Assembly (NCBI GenBank): GCA_910587425.1
Contig: CAJUKU010000014.1
Span: forward strand, 1-55,821
Direction of reading: 5' to 3'
DNA length: 55,821 nucleotides
DNA from: an uncultured Muribaculaceae bacterium
Lineage (GTDB): Bacteria; Bacteroidota; Bacteroidia; Bacteroidales; Muribaculaceae
Part shown: piece by piece, positions 44,940 through 53,164 of the stretch
Numbering within the stretch: position 1 is the stretch's first letter
Layout: the number at the start of each line of letters is the position of its first letter
Translations under genes and position numbers: made by a program
Notes under the pieces: generated by a model
Databases searched by the model: none
Told to the model about the DNA's origin: nothing
The model's input: only the letters and a program-made list of their open reading frames with translations

Positions 44940-46316
44940 TTATTGCACGCCCGGCTCCAAGGATTCGTCAGGCATACAGCTCAATTGCCGGAAGATAAGG
45001 ATGGCGGTAACTACCGTTGCAAGAGCGTCGGAAATCGGGAACGCGCGCCACACGCCCTCCAGTCCCCAGATATTGGGAAGAAGCAGCAACAGGGGGATAA
45101 GGAACAGTGCCTGTCGTGTCAGACTCAGGAATATCGAACGTCCTGCCTTACCGATCGATTGGAAGAAAGTCGTGCTTATAATCTGGAAGCCTACTACCGC
45201 AAACGCGAGCATGGCATTGGTGAACGCATTATGCACCACCTCAATCAGCTGCGCGTCAGTGGTAAATGCACGCGCGATCAGACGCGATCCGAACATTCCT
45301 ACCACAAAACCGGCGGCGGTGATACATGTAGCCCAGCTAACGGCGAGCCAATACACACGCTTCAGACGGTGAATGTGACCCGCTCCGTAGTTATATCCGA
45401 CAATAGGCTGCATGCCTTGGCATATTCCTACCACCACCATGCACAGAAGCGATGTGAATGTGGTGAAGATACCTGCTGCAGCAACCGCATTGTCACTTCC
45501 ATAGCGGTACAGCGCGTTATTGACTATGACATTTATGGCGCTTCCGGCAAGATTCACGAGCGCCGGAGCGGCACCTATGGCGATGATGCCGACAATCACG
45601 CGCCAACGCAACCTGTATATGCCGTGCGTGAAGCGAAGCGTGGTGCCACGCCGCGCAAAGTGTGCGAGAACAAACAGAAGCGAGCATGTCATCGAAATGT
45701 CAGTCGCTATCGCCGCTCCCTTGATCCCCCAGCCGAACACGAATATGAATATAGGATCGAGCACCACATTGAGTCCCGCTCCGATAAACATGGTCAGCAT
45801 CGCCCGTGTGGGATAGCCCGACGAGCGCATGACATTGTTCAGATTGAACATCACGTTCATAACAAGCATGCCGGGAAGTATGTAGAGCACCAGATCACGC
45901 GCGTACGGAAGTGATGCGTCGCTTGCGCCGAAAGCGCGCAGTATGTCATCTATGAAAATCGCGAATACCGATAGGTAGACAACCGCATTCAGTATGGTTA
46001 TGACAAGCGAATTGCCGAGCACCTGCTCCGCGCCGCGGTGATCGCCCGCACCGAGAAGTATAGATACTCTCGCCGCCGCGCCGGCACCGATAAGCACGCC
46101 TATCGCCGCCGAAAGATTCATGACCGGGAAAGTTATGGCAAGTCCGGCGATAGCTTCCGTGCCTACGCCCTGACCGATGAATATACGGTCAACGACGTTG
46201 TAGAGCGACATGACGAGCATACCAACCACAGCCGGCAGACTGTAGTCCCACAGCAGACGTGCCAGTCCGCCCGTGGCGAGACGGCGCAGTTTTTCCTGAT
46301 CTCCGCTATTGTTCAT
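44940..46316 (-). CDS. MATE-family multidrug exporter
   Basis: This 458-aa protein has about twelve membrane helices. The N-terminal half includes YNVVDRIFIGQGVGTEAIAG and the segment ending AAIGVLIGAGAAARVSILLG. The repeated half includes CQGMQPIVGYNYGAG, a MATE signature. The start at 46316 was selected because it overlaps the preceding stop (ATGA) and removes a basic, unconserved 58-residue extension. It exports cationic drugs or metabolites by Na+ or H+ antiport in other bacteria; the substrate here is unknown. Confidence 0.9.
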   Translation of the reverse strand: MNNSGDQEKLRRLATGGLARLLWDYSLPAVVGMLVMSLYNVVDRIFIGQGVGTEAIAGLAITFPVMNLSAAIGVLIGAGAAARVSILLGAGDHRGAEQVLGNSLVITILNAVVYLSVFAIFIDDILRAFGASDASLPYARDLVLYILPGMLVMNVMFNLNNVMRSSGYPTRAMLTMFIGAGLNVVLDPIFIFVFGWGIKGAAIATDISMTCSLLFVLAHFARRGTTLRFTHGIYRLRWRVIVGIIAIGAAPALVNLAGSAINVIVNNALYRYGSDNAVAAAGIFTTFTSLLCMVVVGICQGMQPIVGYNYGAGHIHRLKRVYWLAVSWATCITAAGFVVGMFGSRLIARAFTTDAQLIEVVHNAFTNAMLAFAVVGFQIISTTFFQSIGKAGRSIFLSLTRQALFLIPLLLLLPNIWGLEGVWRAFPISDALATVVTAILIFRQLSCMPDESLEPGVQ

Positions 46317-46951
46317 TTCGTATTCCTTGGAGTATTGCCCGCATGTTGCGAGAGTATCGGGAGGGAAAGGTTGTAGCGCAATGTGAGCACTCGCAGTCCT
46401 ATGATAGTTATAGCGCAGAACAGCTGCTGCGCCCATGGCGCCCCTCCCGCTTCGAGGATAAGCCAGTAGACGACCGTACCGGCGAGACATGCCGTGGCAT
46501 ATATATCCTTGCGGAACACCAGCGGCTCTTCATTTATGAGGATGTCGCGGAGCACACCACCGAACGCACCTGTTATTATGCCCATCACAGCAGCCACCCA
46601 CATCGGGTAATCTATGGCGAGAGTCTTCTGTATGCCTATCACACAGAAAAGTGCCAGACCGAGGCTGTCGAAAATGAACAGCATCCGGTCGCGGCTCACG
46701 AGCATGCTACGGAACACTATAACGGCGATAAGAGCCAGACCGGTCACACCGAGATACCACCACGTCTGCATCCAGAACACCGGAATGTCGAGCAGCACAT
46801 CACGCAACGTGCCCCCTCCAATGGCAGTGACAAGTCCGACGGTATATGCACCGAACCAGTCGAAATTTTTAGTCGCGGCAAGACGGATGCCGGAGATTGC
46901 CGCCGCCACCGTGCCGATCATCTCGATTATGAAGAGAAAAGTCGTTTCCAT
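46313..46951 (-). CDS. Trimeric intracellular cation channel family protein (UPF0126)
   Basis: This 212-aa membrane protein has two repeats of three helices. The repeat signatures are GGGTLRDVLLDIPVFW and GAFGGVLRDILINEEPLV, each with a conserved Gly-Gly and Arg-Asp. Bacterial TRIC/YadS proteins conduct cations or transport glycine. Its ATG overlaps the HAD stop (TAATG) and its stop overlaps the MATE start. Function in this operon is not evident. Confidence 0.88.
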   Translation of the reverse strand: METTFLFIIEMIGTVAAAISGIRLAATKNFDWFGAYTVGLVTAIGGGTLRDVLLDIPVFWMQTWWYLGVTGLALIAVIVFRSMLVSRDRMLFIFDSLGLALFCVIGIQKTLAIDYPMWVAAVMGIITGAFGGVLRDILINEEPLVFRKDIYATACLAGTVVYWLILEAGGAPWAQQLFCAITIIGLRVLTLRYNLSLPILSQHAGNTPRNTK

Positions 46952-47730
46952 TACCGGGAAGTATTTGGATTGACCGAATGCAAATCAATAAGAAGAGACT
47001 CCAAAGAACTGATCCGCGACGGATGCTCGGCAGCATCTTCGGCGGCAGTCCACCCGCGTCCTTTGATCCACGCCGTCCGACAGCCTATTGATTCCGCCGG
47101 AAGAATATCCTTACTCAGACTATCGCCCACTACCAGCACCTGCTCCGGTGCGAGAGGTGCCCCGGAGGTAAACTCCGCGAGAGCCTCGACACCAAGACGG
47201 AATATCTGAGGATCCGGCTTCCGTACGCCCACCACTGCACTCTCTATCACGCTGCGGAAATAACGGTCGAGGCGGAAGTCGGCGAGAACACTCGCTATGT
47301 TGCCGTAGAAATTGCTAACGAGCACCATCGGATAACGCTCCGAAAGTGCCTCAAGAACATGCCGTGCCTCTCCAACCGCATTCAGAGCCGCATCATAACA
47401 ATATCCGGCGAGCTTTTCGGGGAGATCGTCAAGAGCCTCTGCGGAAAGTATCTTGTTATCGACCAGCCATGACAGCTCGGCGCGCATCTTGGCAATCATC
47501 AGCGCATGGAAATTGTCTGTCGGTTTAACCACAGGATTAGTGGCAAGATAACGCTCACCGTAGACGTAAGCCTCACGGAAAGCCTCTTCAGGCAATATCG
47601 CACCCGCTGCGGAATAAGCGTCACGGATTATATGGCTCCAGTGGTCGCCACGACTGTCTATCGTACCGCCGTAGTCGAATATTATGCCACGGATCCCGGC
47701 AAGTATGCTGTTTGAATCAGTATTTCCCAT
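46951..47730 (-). CDS. HAD-family hydrolase
   Basis: This 259-aa HAD phosphatase has motif I FDYGGTIDSRG (catalytic Asp19 and, unusually, Tyr-Gly before Gly), motif II SNFYG, motif III with the lysine of GVRKPDPQIF, and motif IV VGDSLSKDIL. A helical cap lies between. The first motif has the second aspartate position occupied by Gly (DYGGT instead of DxDGT), which is seen in some HAD members with altered chemistry. It overlaps the second phosphatidyltransferase gene by 14 bp, suggesting a shared pathway. The substrate is unknown. Confidence 0.82.
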   Translation of the reverse strand: MGNTDSNSILAGIRGIIFDYGGTIDSRGDHWSHIIRDAYSAAGAILPEEAFREAYVYGERYLATNPVVKPTDNFHALMIAKMRAELSWLVDNKILSAEALDDLPEKLAGYCYDAALNAVGEARHVLEALSERYPMVLVSNFYGNIASVLADFRLDRYFRSVIESAVVGVRKPDPQIFRLGVEALAEFTSGAPLAPEQVLVVGDSLSKDILPAESIGCRTAWIKGRGWTAAEDAAEHPSRISSLESLLIDLHSVNPNTSR

Positions 47731-48655
47731 CGTTCAGTTCCGTAGTGAAGCGCCGGCAGATGCTTTCATGTCTGCACACCATATATATCAGCAGCACATT
47801 GAGCACTGTAAGCTCGAAAGCGAAGTACAGCCAGGGCATACGCAGGAATAGTGCCGTGAACAGCGCTATGGTACGCCAGTTGAACGAAAGTATGTTGGTG
47901 TACTTCATCAGCGGCAGCGAAGCCTGGCGGAAATCCTCGCGAAACGCCGCGGGGAGCTGTCCGTCGCTCCAACGTCGCTGTATGGCTGCGCGGAGACGCT
48001 GCATGGAGCGTGCGAACACCTCCTGATTTGCCGTATAGTTGGCGTAGACATAGAGAGTTATCTTTGTCCAGAAATTTCCCCGCCATGGCAGAGAGCGGTT
48101 GCGTGCGCGCAGTTCGTCGCAGGTGTCGAGCTCAGAGCCATCCGTACCTTTAAGGAAGTACAAGTGAAACTGACGGTAATAGTCAGCCATCGCAGCCTGC
48201 TTGGCGTGGCAGATTCCGGTCACAACGGCGATCACCCATATCAGCCATGGATGCCCCATGAAAAATGTCGAGGTCACGTTCTCACGCAGACAGATAGCCA
48301 CATAGATGGTAAGGAACCAGATGTCTCCGCAAAGACCGTCAAGTATACGCCCGATGCGGGAGTACTGATGCGTCATGCGGGCAAGCTGTCCGTCGGCACT
48401 GTCAAATGAATTCGCCCATATAAGCAGCAGCATACCGGTAATGTTGAGCCATATATTGTTGAAGTAGAACAACACACCGGCGGCTATGCCAAGGAATATG
48501 CCGGCAATGGTAATGGCATTCGGACCGATACCGAGCCGCGCGGCAAGCGTTGCCCACGCATAGCCGATCGGACGGTAGAAAGCCAGATCGATATGCTCCT
48601 CGGTATCCAGCGATTTCAGCGACTGGCGATATGAACTTTTAGCTTTGAGCGACAT
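47717..48655 (-). CDS. CDP-alcohol phosphatidyltransferase, atypical
   Basis: This 312-aa membrane enzyme has about six helices. The catalytic signature is present as FDSADGQLARMTHQYSRIGR (84-103) plus LDGLCGD: D85, D88, G89, A92-R93, G102, D106 and D111. In the canonical motif the last two aspartates are four positions apart (D-x3-D); here they are five apart, with Gly at the usual position. An N-terminal KSLDTEEHIDLAFYRPIGY and a large charged C-terminal half separate it from PgsA/PIS-type proteins. Its neighbours (acyltransferase, PAP2, HAD) point to membrane lipid synthesis. The substrate is unknown; a role in inositol lipid synthesis is possible. Confidence 0.82.
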   Translation of the reverse strand: MSLKAKSSYRQSLKSLDTEEHIDLAFYRPIGYAWATLAARLGIGPNAITIAGIFLGIAAGVLFYFNNIWLNITGMLLLIWANSFDSADGQLARMTHQYSRIGRILDGLCGDIWFLTIYVAICLRENVTSTFFMGHPWLIWVIAVVTGICHAKQAAMADYYRQFHLYFLKGTDGSELDTCDELRARNRSLPWRGNFWTKITLYVYANYTANQEVFARSMQRLRAAIQRRWSDGQLPAAFREDFRQASLPLMKYTNILSFNWRTIALFTALFLRMPWLYFAFELTVLNVLLIYMVCRHESICRRFTTELNDGKY

Positions 48656-48666
48656 GACGTTGCAAT

Positions 48667-49515
48667 CTATTTGTTTGAGCGTAGGGCATAGGTGCGCTCA
48701 CGCAGGAATTTGCCCAGTTCCTCCGGCGAGCCTTTGTGCTGAGCCTGTTCCTCAACCGAAATAGGCTGCCCGACAGAGATGTGCATTGTGGATCCGACCT
48801 TACGGAACACCTCGGCAGGCAGACGCAGCGAGCGTGCCGGCCAGCAGGCATGACCGAGGAAATTACACCACCAGCTGTTGCCGCCGTGGAAAAAGATCGG
48901 TATCACCGGAACTCCGGCACGGTAGATAAGCTGAAGCACGGAGTCCTGCCAGGGACGATCCTCAAGCCGTCCGTGCCAGTCGGTCTTGCTCATCGCGCCG
49001 GCAGGGAAGAATCCCACCGGCTGACCATCCTTGAGCTGACGGATCACCTGACGGATACCGTTGACCGAAACAGCACGCTTTGCGGGATCGTTGGATGCCC
49101 ATGCGTCGACCGCAATGAAGTTCGGGCGCATCGCCGTGATCTGGTTGAGCATCATGTTGACCATCACCTTGAATTGCGGACGCCGTGAGCCTATGAGATG
49201 TATGAGTGCGATTCCATCGAGTGCGCCGTAGGGATGATTGCTGACGGTAATGAACGCTCCTTCCGGAAGATTATCCAGAACCTCCTGACCATCGATGCGG
49301 AGCTTTATCTTAAACTCCTCGAGGAGCAGACGGCGTGTAAATTCCGGTCCGGGTGTATCGCAGCATTTGGCATGCACCGCATTGACTTTATCTACCGAAA
49401 GAAAATGCAGCAGCCAGTTGACGAGCTTCGGATGACCGTCAAGACGCGGCACCATGCGGCGTATATCATCGTAGTTCAGTACATCGGGACGTATTTCGTA
49501 ATCAGGAGTATCCAT
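48667..49515 (-). CDS. Lysophospholipid/glycerol acyltransferase family protein
   Basis: This is a 282-aa PlsC-like acyltransferase. The catalytic histidine and aspartate lie in SNHPYGALDG (an H-x5-D variant of the usual H-x4-D), with GFFPAGAMSK as the substrate-binding block and VPVIPIFFHGGNS further on. Proteins of this type with NHPxGxLDG include OlsB/GlsB-like enzymes that acylate ornithine or glycine as well as lysophosphatidate acylation. It is co-directional with the two phosphatidyltransferase genes and 11 bp from one of them, which supports a lipid role. The exact acceptor is unknown. Confidence 0.82.
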   Translation of the reverse strand: MDTPDYEIRPDVLNYDDIRRMVPRLDGHPKLVNWLLHFLSVDKVNAVHAKCCDTPGPEFTRRLLLEEFKIKLRIDGQEVLDNLPEGAFITVSNHPYGALDGIALIHLIGSRRPQFKVMVNMMLNQITAMRPNFIAVDAWASNDPAKRAVSVNGIRQVIRQLKDGQPVGFFPAGAMSKTDWHGRLEDRPWQDSVLQLIYRAGVPVIPIFFHGGNSWWCNFLGHACWPARSLRLPAEVFRKVGSTMHISVGQPISVEEQAQHKGSPEELGKFLRERTYALRSNK

Positions 49516-49528
49516 AAGTGATTATATG

Positions 49529-50488
49529 TTAGGAATTAGGGGTGATGTAGGCGGCATAACGCTCCATGAACCTCCGCATGCCCGGCAGCCGCATGATAGC
49601 ATACTCAAACAGCAGATAGCCGGCGATAGCGCAGATAATTCCGCCGATCACATCTATTATATAATGGTGAGAGGTGTAGACCGCAGTTGTCCATATCCCG
49701 GCAGTCACCACCGCAAGCACAATCCTCCATGCCGCCGGAGTGGGATAGCGCATGGCATATATGAAAGCCACGAGCGTATAGGCAGAGTGCAGTGAGGGAA
49801 GCGCGGCAAAGACGTTGGCATTACGGGCATAGAGCGCATCGAAGATACCGAGTCCGGTCATCGCATCGAAAGCCCCCAGTCCCGCTACCGAGCCCGGAGT
49901 ACCGGGCACTGCGGTGAACCCATGCTCCGCTACGTACCATGGGGGTGCAGCAGGATGAATGTAATAGCCTGCAAAACCTATCAGATTCACAAGCAGAAAC
50001 ACAATGGCAAAGTGCAGATAGGGCATTCTTCTGCCGCTGAAATACTGCCAGAGTCCGAAGATTATGGGGAGCGGCACCCAGCAGAGGTAGAATATGCCGC
50101 CGAGGAAATTAGCTATGCGGTTGGTATGCAAGGCGAAAAACTCATTCGGGGTGAGCCGCCCCGCAATTGTTTCGATACCGAAAAGGCTCTTTTCCGCAGT
50201 GTACAGTCCGATTGTATCGACAGGATTCACCTCATAGTTCGGGAGCAGGTTCATCCAGTCATAACTGATGCCGAACAGGAAAAACGGCGCGAGAGCCACG
50301 ATCAGACGCCGTGTGGCAGGGGTCACGAAGAAGAGCGCAGCGACAAGTATGGCAAGCACAAGGTGCTCGCCACGGAAACCTATGTAGAGTGCCGTCACGC
50401 CAAGCCACAGGGCGAGCGCGGCGACACAGATCACCGCCTCGGTGCGCTGTGGCAATTTGCCGGTATGTCGTCGTGTGGCTGAGGTCAT
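49529..50488 (-). CDS. Aur1-like PAP2 protein, putative inositol phosphorylceramide synthase
   Basis: This 319-aa membrane protein has several helices and two PAP2 signatures: FAALPSLHSAYTL (H234 in PSLHS) and SHHYIIDVIGG (H275, D279). AAPPWY at about 181-185, followed by GTPGSVAGL before PSLHS, resembles the layout of eukaryotic Aur1 inositol phosphoceramide synthases rather than general PAP2 phosphatases. Such an enzyme would transfer phosphoinositol from phosphatidylinositol to ceramide. The start at 50488 overlaps the phosphatidyltransferase stop (ATGA); an upstream start at 50614 adds a basic unconserved tail. Neighbouring CDP-alcohol enzymes make this assignment likely but not proven. 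Confidence 0.75.
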   Translation of the reverse strand: MTSATRRHTGKLPQRTEAVICVAALALWLGVTALYIGFRGEHLVLAILVAALFFVTPATRRLIVALAPFFLFGISYDWMNLLPNYEVNPVDTIGLYTAEKSLFGIETIAGRLTPNEFFALHTNRIANFLGGIFYLCWVPLPIIFGLWQYFSGRRMPYLHFAIVFLLVNLIGFAGYYIHPAAPPWYVAEHGFTAVPGTPGSVAGLGAFDAMTGLGIFDALYARNANVFAALPSLHSAYTLVAFIYAMRYPTPAAWRIVLAVVTAGIWTTAVYTSHHYIIDVIGGIICAIAGYLLFEYAIMRLPGMRRFMERYAAYITPNS

Positions 50489-51177
50489 TTGCGGGTATTC
50501 AGAGCCTTGCGGCAGTGGTTGATACGTGCGAATGCGGTAAGGTTGGCAAACACGGCGATAACTCCCATAGCTACAATGAGGATCATGTCGGGGTCGAATG
50601 CGCGCAATCCGCACTGACCTGCGATGCCTGTCGCAAGTGTGGCGAGCGATGTTACCACAACACGCTCAGGGCGCTGCATGAATCCGATCTTGCACTCTAT
50701 GTCGAGTCCCTCGGCACGTGCACGCACATAACTTACCATGATGCTGCCTATGAGCGCCACGAAAGCGATCACCGCACCGAAGAAGTAGCCGGTCTGTATC
50801 AGATAGTAGGCGATGCCGCCGAGCGTCACGAGCTCGCAGTAGCGGTCGAGCACACTGTCGTACATGGCACCGAATGTCGATGCCATGCCACCGAGACGTG
50901 CCACCTGCCCGTCGAGCATGTCGAAGAGCGAGAATCCTATTATAAGCGCACCGGCAAGAGTCACGAGCGAGTAGTGCAGCACGCCCGTGTGGGTGAACTC
51001 ATATCCAGCCATCACTATCACCACGGCGGCAGCTATATTGCCGAGAAAACCGATGGTCGTGACAGCGTTAGGTGTGAATCCCAGACGGATCAGCAGATGA
51101 ACAAACGGATTGATCACGCGGTATATCCCTTGCTGAAGCGAGTCGCGTTGCTGCTTTGATTTCTCTTTTATGTTCAT
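50485..51177 (-). CDS. CDP-alcohol phosphatidyltransferase, likely phosphatidylinositol-phosphate or PI synthase
   Basis: This 230-aa membrane enzyme has the full canonical motif: D86-x2-D89-G90-x2-A93-R94-x8-G103-x3-D107-x3-D111 (FDMLDGQVARLGG, then FGAMYDSVLDRYCEL). Such enzymes join CDP-diacylglycerol to an alcohol or alcohol phosphate. Its placement between GtrA and the Aur1-like gene, with PgpA upstream, matches the arrangement I recall for the Bacteroides inositol-lipid cluster, where the enzyme makes PI-phosphate. Alcohol specificity (inositol phosphate, glycerol phosphate) cannot be settled from sequence alone. Confidence 0.85.
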   Translation of the reverse strand: MNIKEKSKQQRDSLQQGIYRVINPFVHLLIRLGFTPNAVTTIGFLGNIAAAVVIVMAGYEFTHTGVLHYSLVTLAGALIIGFSLFDMLDGQVARLGGMASTFGAMYDSVLDRYCELVTLGGIAYYLIQTGYFFGAVIAFVALIGSIMVSYVRARAEGLDIECKIGFMQRPERVVVTSLATLATGIAGQCGLRAFDPDMILIVAMGVIAVFANLTAFARINHCRKALNTRK

Positions 51178-51192
51178 TTGTATAATTTTTTG

Positions 51193-51771
51193 TCAGGAGT
51201 GTTTGAACCGGAGCAGATCCATGATCCCTTCGGCTGTCCGGTCAAAACGCGTAGGGCGGTAAACGAAATATCGCTGCAGGACGAAGTTCCAGAACCATGA
51301 TACCATGAGGCTCACGAACAGACGTGCGGCAGCATAGTAGCCGTCGGGCTTGAAGCCGATGGTCTCAAGCCAGTGCCAGCCGTCGATGAGCGAATATATC
51401 GCCTGCGTACCGGCGGAGTTGAGGAATATACTTCCCATCCAGACCATGAAATACTTGACAATCACCGCACGCCAGCTGACGCCCTGGGCATGGAATGTGA
51501 ACTTATAGTTGATGATACAGTTCACTATGCCACCGGCGAATGCTCCCACTGCGGTAGAGAGCCAGGGGGCGAGCCCGCACCAGGCGAACAGGGCGAAACC
51601 GAGTCCCAGGTCAACCCACGAAGCTGTCTGGGAGGAGACTATGGAACGCAGGAAGGTGAAGAGCAGCGAGTCGCTGTTCATCACCTTGTTCACCGCCCGT
51701 TGCGTGAGAGAGCTGTGATCGGCTGTATTATTTTCAGGAGTAGTATCGTTTGGCTGTCCTGTGGATGTCAT
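51193..51771 (-). CDS. GtrA-like four-helix membrane protein
   Basis: This 192-aa GtrA family protein has four membrane helices, with VGAFAGGIVNCIINYKFTF as the central signature and VSWFWNFVLQRYFVYRP at the C-terminus. GtrA-type proteins are thought to flip polyprenyl-linked sugars or help glycosyltransferases. Its ATG overlaps the pgpA-like stop, so it is part of the lipid operon. It could move lipid intermediates across the membrane; no direct evidence. Confidence 0.85.
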   Translation of the reverse strand: MTSTGQPNDTTPENNTADHSSLTQRAVNKVMNSDSLLFTFLRSIVSSQTASWVDLGLGFALFAWCGLAPWLSTAVGAFAGGIVNCIINYKFTFHAQGVSWRAVIVKYFMVWMGSIFLNSAGTQAIYSLIDGWHWLETIGFKPDGYYAAARLFVSLMVSWFWNFVLQRYFVYRPTRFDRTAEGIMDLLRFKHS

Positions 51772-52274
51772 AGAATGAAATAGTTTAGGACGACAAGAAT
51801 AACCACGGCGTAGATGCCCGACAGAATATCATCAGCCATCATTCCGTAGCCACGCGGCAGACGTTCCATCGAGCGTATGCCCAACGGCTTGAATATGTCG
51901 AAAAAGCGGAATAGCGCGAGTGAGACAAGAATCTCCCACCAGGGACAGAAGGGTGCCACAGGCAGCAGTGATATCCATTGACCGACAGTCTCGTCAACAC
52001 ATGCCACCACGGGATCCTTACCCCAGTAGCGCTCGCTGACGGAACTCGCCCATGTCCCGGCTATGGTCACAACCACTATAGCTATCGCAGTGACTATGAG
52101 AGTTGTCGCAGCCGACGCCCATAGGTAAAGCGGAAGCCATACTATTATTGCGAAGATTGCTCCCCACGTGCCGGGCGCGAGGGGGAGAAAGCCGAAGCCG
52201 AGCGAGGTGGCTATCAGGCGTGGAAGCAGCGGGAACCGCTCGTCGGTAATCGGATGCAGTCGGGAGTGGTTCAT
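51768..52274 (-). CDS. PgpA-type lipid phosphatase
   Basis: This 168-aa membrane phosphatase of the phosphatidylglycerophosphatase A family has APGTWGAIFAII, CVDETVGQWIS, RFFDIFKP and MADDILSGIYA, which hold the conserved acidic residues. Family members remove the terminal phosphate from phosphatidylglycerol phosphate; in Bacteroides a PgpA-like enzyme dephosphorylates phosphatidylinositol phosphate, as I recall. The start at 52274 overlaps the ATP-grasp stop (ATGA). In this operon either substrate is possible; the context favours PI-phosphate. Confidence 0.85.
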   Translation of the reverse strand: MNHSRLHPITDERFPLLPRLIATSLGFGFLPLAPGTWGAIFAIIVWLPLYLWASAATTLIVTAIAIVVVTIAGTWASSVSERYWGKDPVVACVDETVGQWISLLPVAPFCPWWEILVSLALFRFFDIFKPLGIRSMERLPRGYGMMADDILSGIYAVVILVVLNYFIL

Positions 52275-53158
52275 CGGCTTGTGGTATTGGATGATTCGTT
52301 GTATTGCTTGATCTGCGCGAGGATTGCGCGGGCGATATGCGGCGCAGCCTGCGTGCGGCAAGGCGCGAAACTGGGCCAGTCGTTGAAGTCTATGATACGG
52401 ATCTCACCTTCGGGCGGGATTATGCAGTCGCCTCCGTAGATTTTCACATCGAGCACGTCAGCCGCCTGACGGCACATCTCCTTGAGCCTCTCGGTGTCGA
52501 ACGCCGTCCCTTGCTCCTTGCCGTTTATAGCCTCCATGCCGTACTTGCTGTGGTGATCCATGAAGGGGTAGAACCAGTAGAAGAACGATGAGCCGGCGAT
52601 GCCGTAGAACTTTATGAGGTCACCCTCGAGATGACGGTTTATGACGGCACGCTTGATGCCACGCAGAAAATACTCCTGAAGCACCTCCTGCGCCTCTTCC
52701 GGATGCCTCACATGGCTCACATCCTCACGGTGCATCGTGTGGTAATCGCCACGCTTGATCCAGCAGCGGGTGTAGCCGGCGCTGACGAGACGGTCGCGCA
52801 CAGCCTCGTTGGTGCTTACGATAAGACTTTCAGGATACGGGATGTTGCTGCCCACAAGTATGCGGGTCATACGCTCGCGCGTGCAGTTCTCTATACCATA
52901 TCCGGAGTTGATCACCAGGCATCCGTCATCCTCTTTCCTCTGCAGGATCTCGAGCGAGCGGTGCTCACGGCACATATTGACGATGATGCGCTCGCTGACC
53001 TTCCCGGCTATAAGCTCATCCTCGCTGTAGATGTTCACCTCGCATCCGCGTTTGCGCAACTGCTCGGCGACGATGTTGAGTATCGCCGTGTCATTGCCTA
53101 TGTGATTGGGGGAGAACGCTCCCGAACGCTTGATTGCTGCTATCTTGATTTCAGCCAT
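52271..53158 (-). CDS. ATP-grasp enzyme of unknown substrate
   Basis: This 295-aa ATP-grasp protein resembles the RimK/glutathione synthase group. An N-terminal Rossmann-like part (1 to about 90) is followed by the ATP-grasp, with a nucleotide lysine in RCWIKRGDYHTM, VINRHLEGDLIKFYGI, and metal ligands in the segment IRIIDFNDWPSF. The N-terminal KRSGAFSPNHIGND is distinctive. Inositol trisphosphate 5/6-kinase shares this fold, so phosphorylation of an inositol or alcohol is conceivable, as is peptide or ester ligation. It lies 6 bp after the nucleotidyltransferase gene and overlaps pgpA. Confidence 0.78.
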   Translation of the reverse strand: MAEIKIAAIKRSGAFSPNHIGNDTAILNIVAEQLRKRGCEVNIYSEDELIAGKVSERIIVNMCREHRSLEILQRKEDDGCLVINSGYGIENCTRERMTRILVGSNIPYPESLIVSTNEAVRDRLVSAGYTRCWIKRGDYHTMHREDVSHVRHPEEAQEVLQEYFLRGIKRAVINRHLEGDLIKFYGIAGSSFFYWFYPFMDHHSKYGMEAINGKEQGTAFDTERLKEMCRQAADVLDVKIYGGDCIIPPEGEIRIIDFNDWPSFAPCRTQAAPHIARAILAQIKQYNESSNTTSR

Positions 53159-53164
53159 GTTATA

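Noticed and set aside
44340..45914. 524-codon plus-strand open frame opposite the PorE-like and MATE genes
   Set aside because: It spans two well-supported minus-strand genes, has a composition with many H, R, Y and C residues and no domain, and arises from the codon bias of the opposite strand.
46259..47209. 316-codon plus-strand open frame opposite MATE, TRIC and HAD genes
   Set aside because: It crosses three coupled genes on the minus strand and is rich in His, Glu and Arg without a fold signature.
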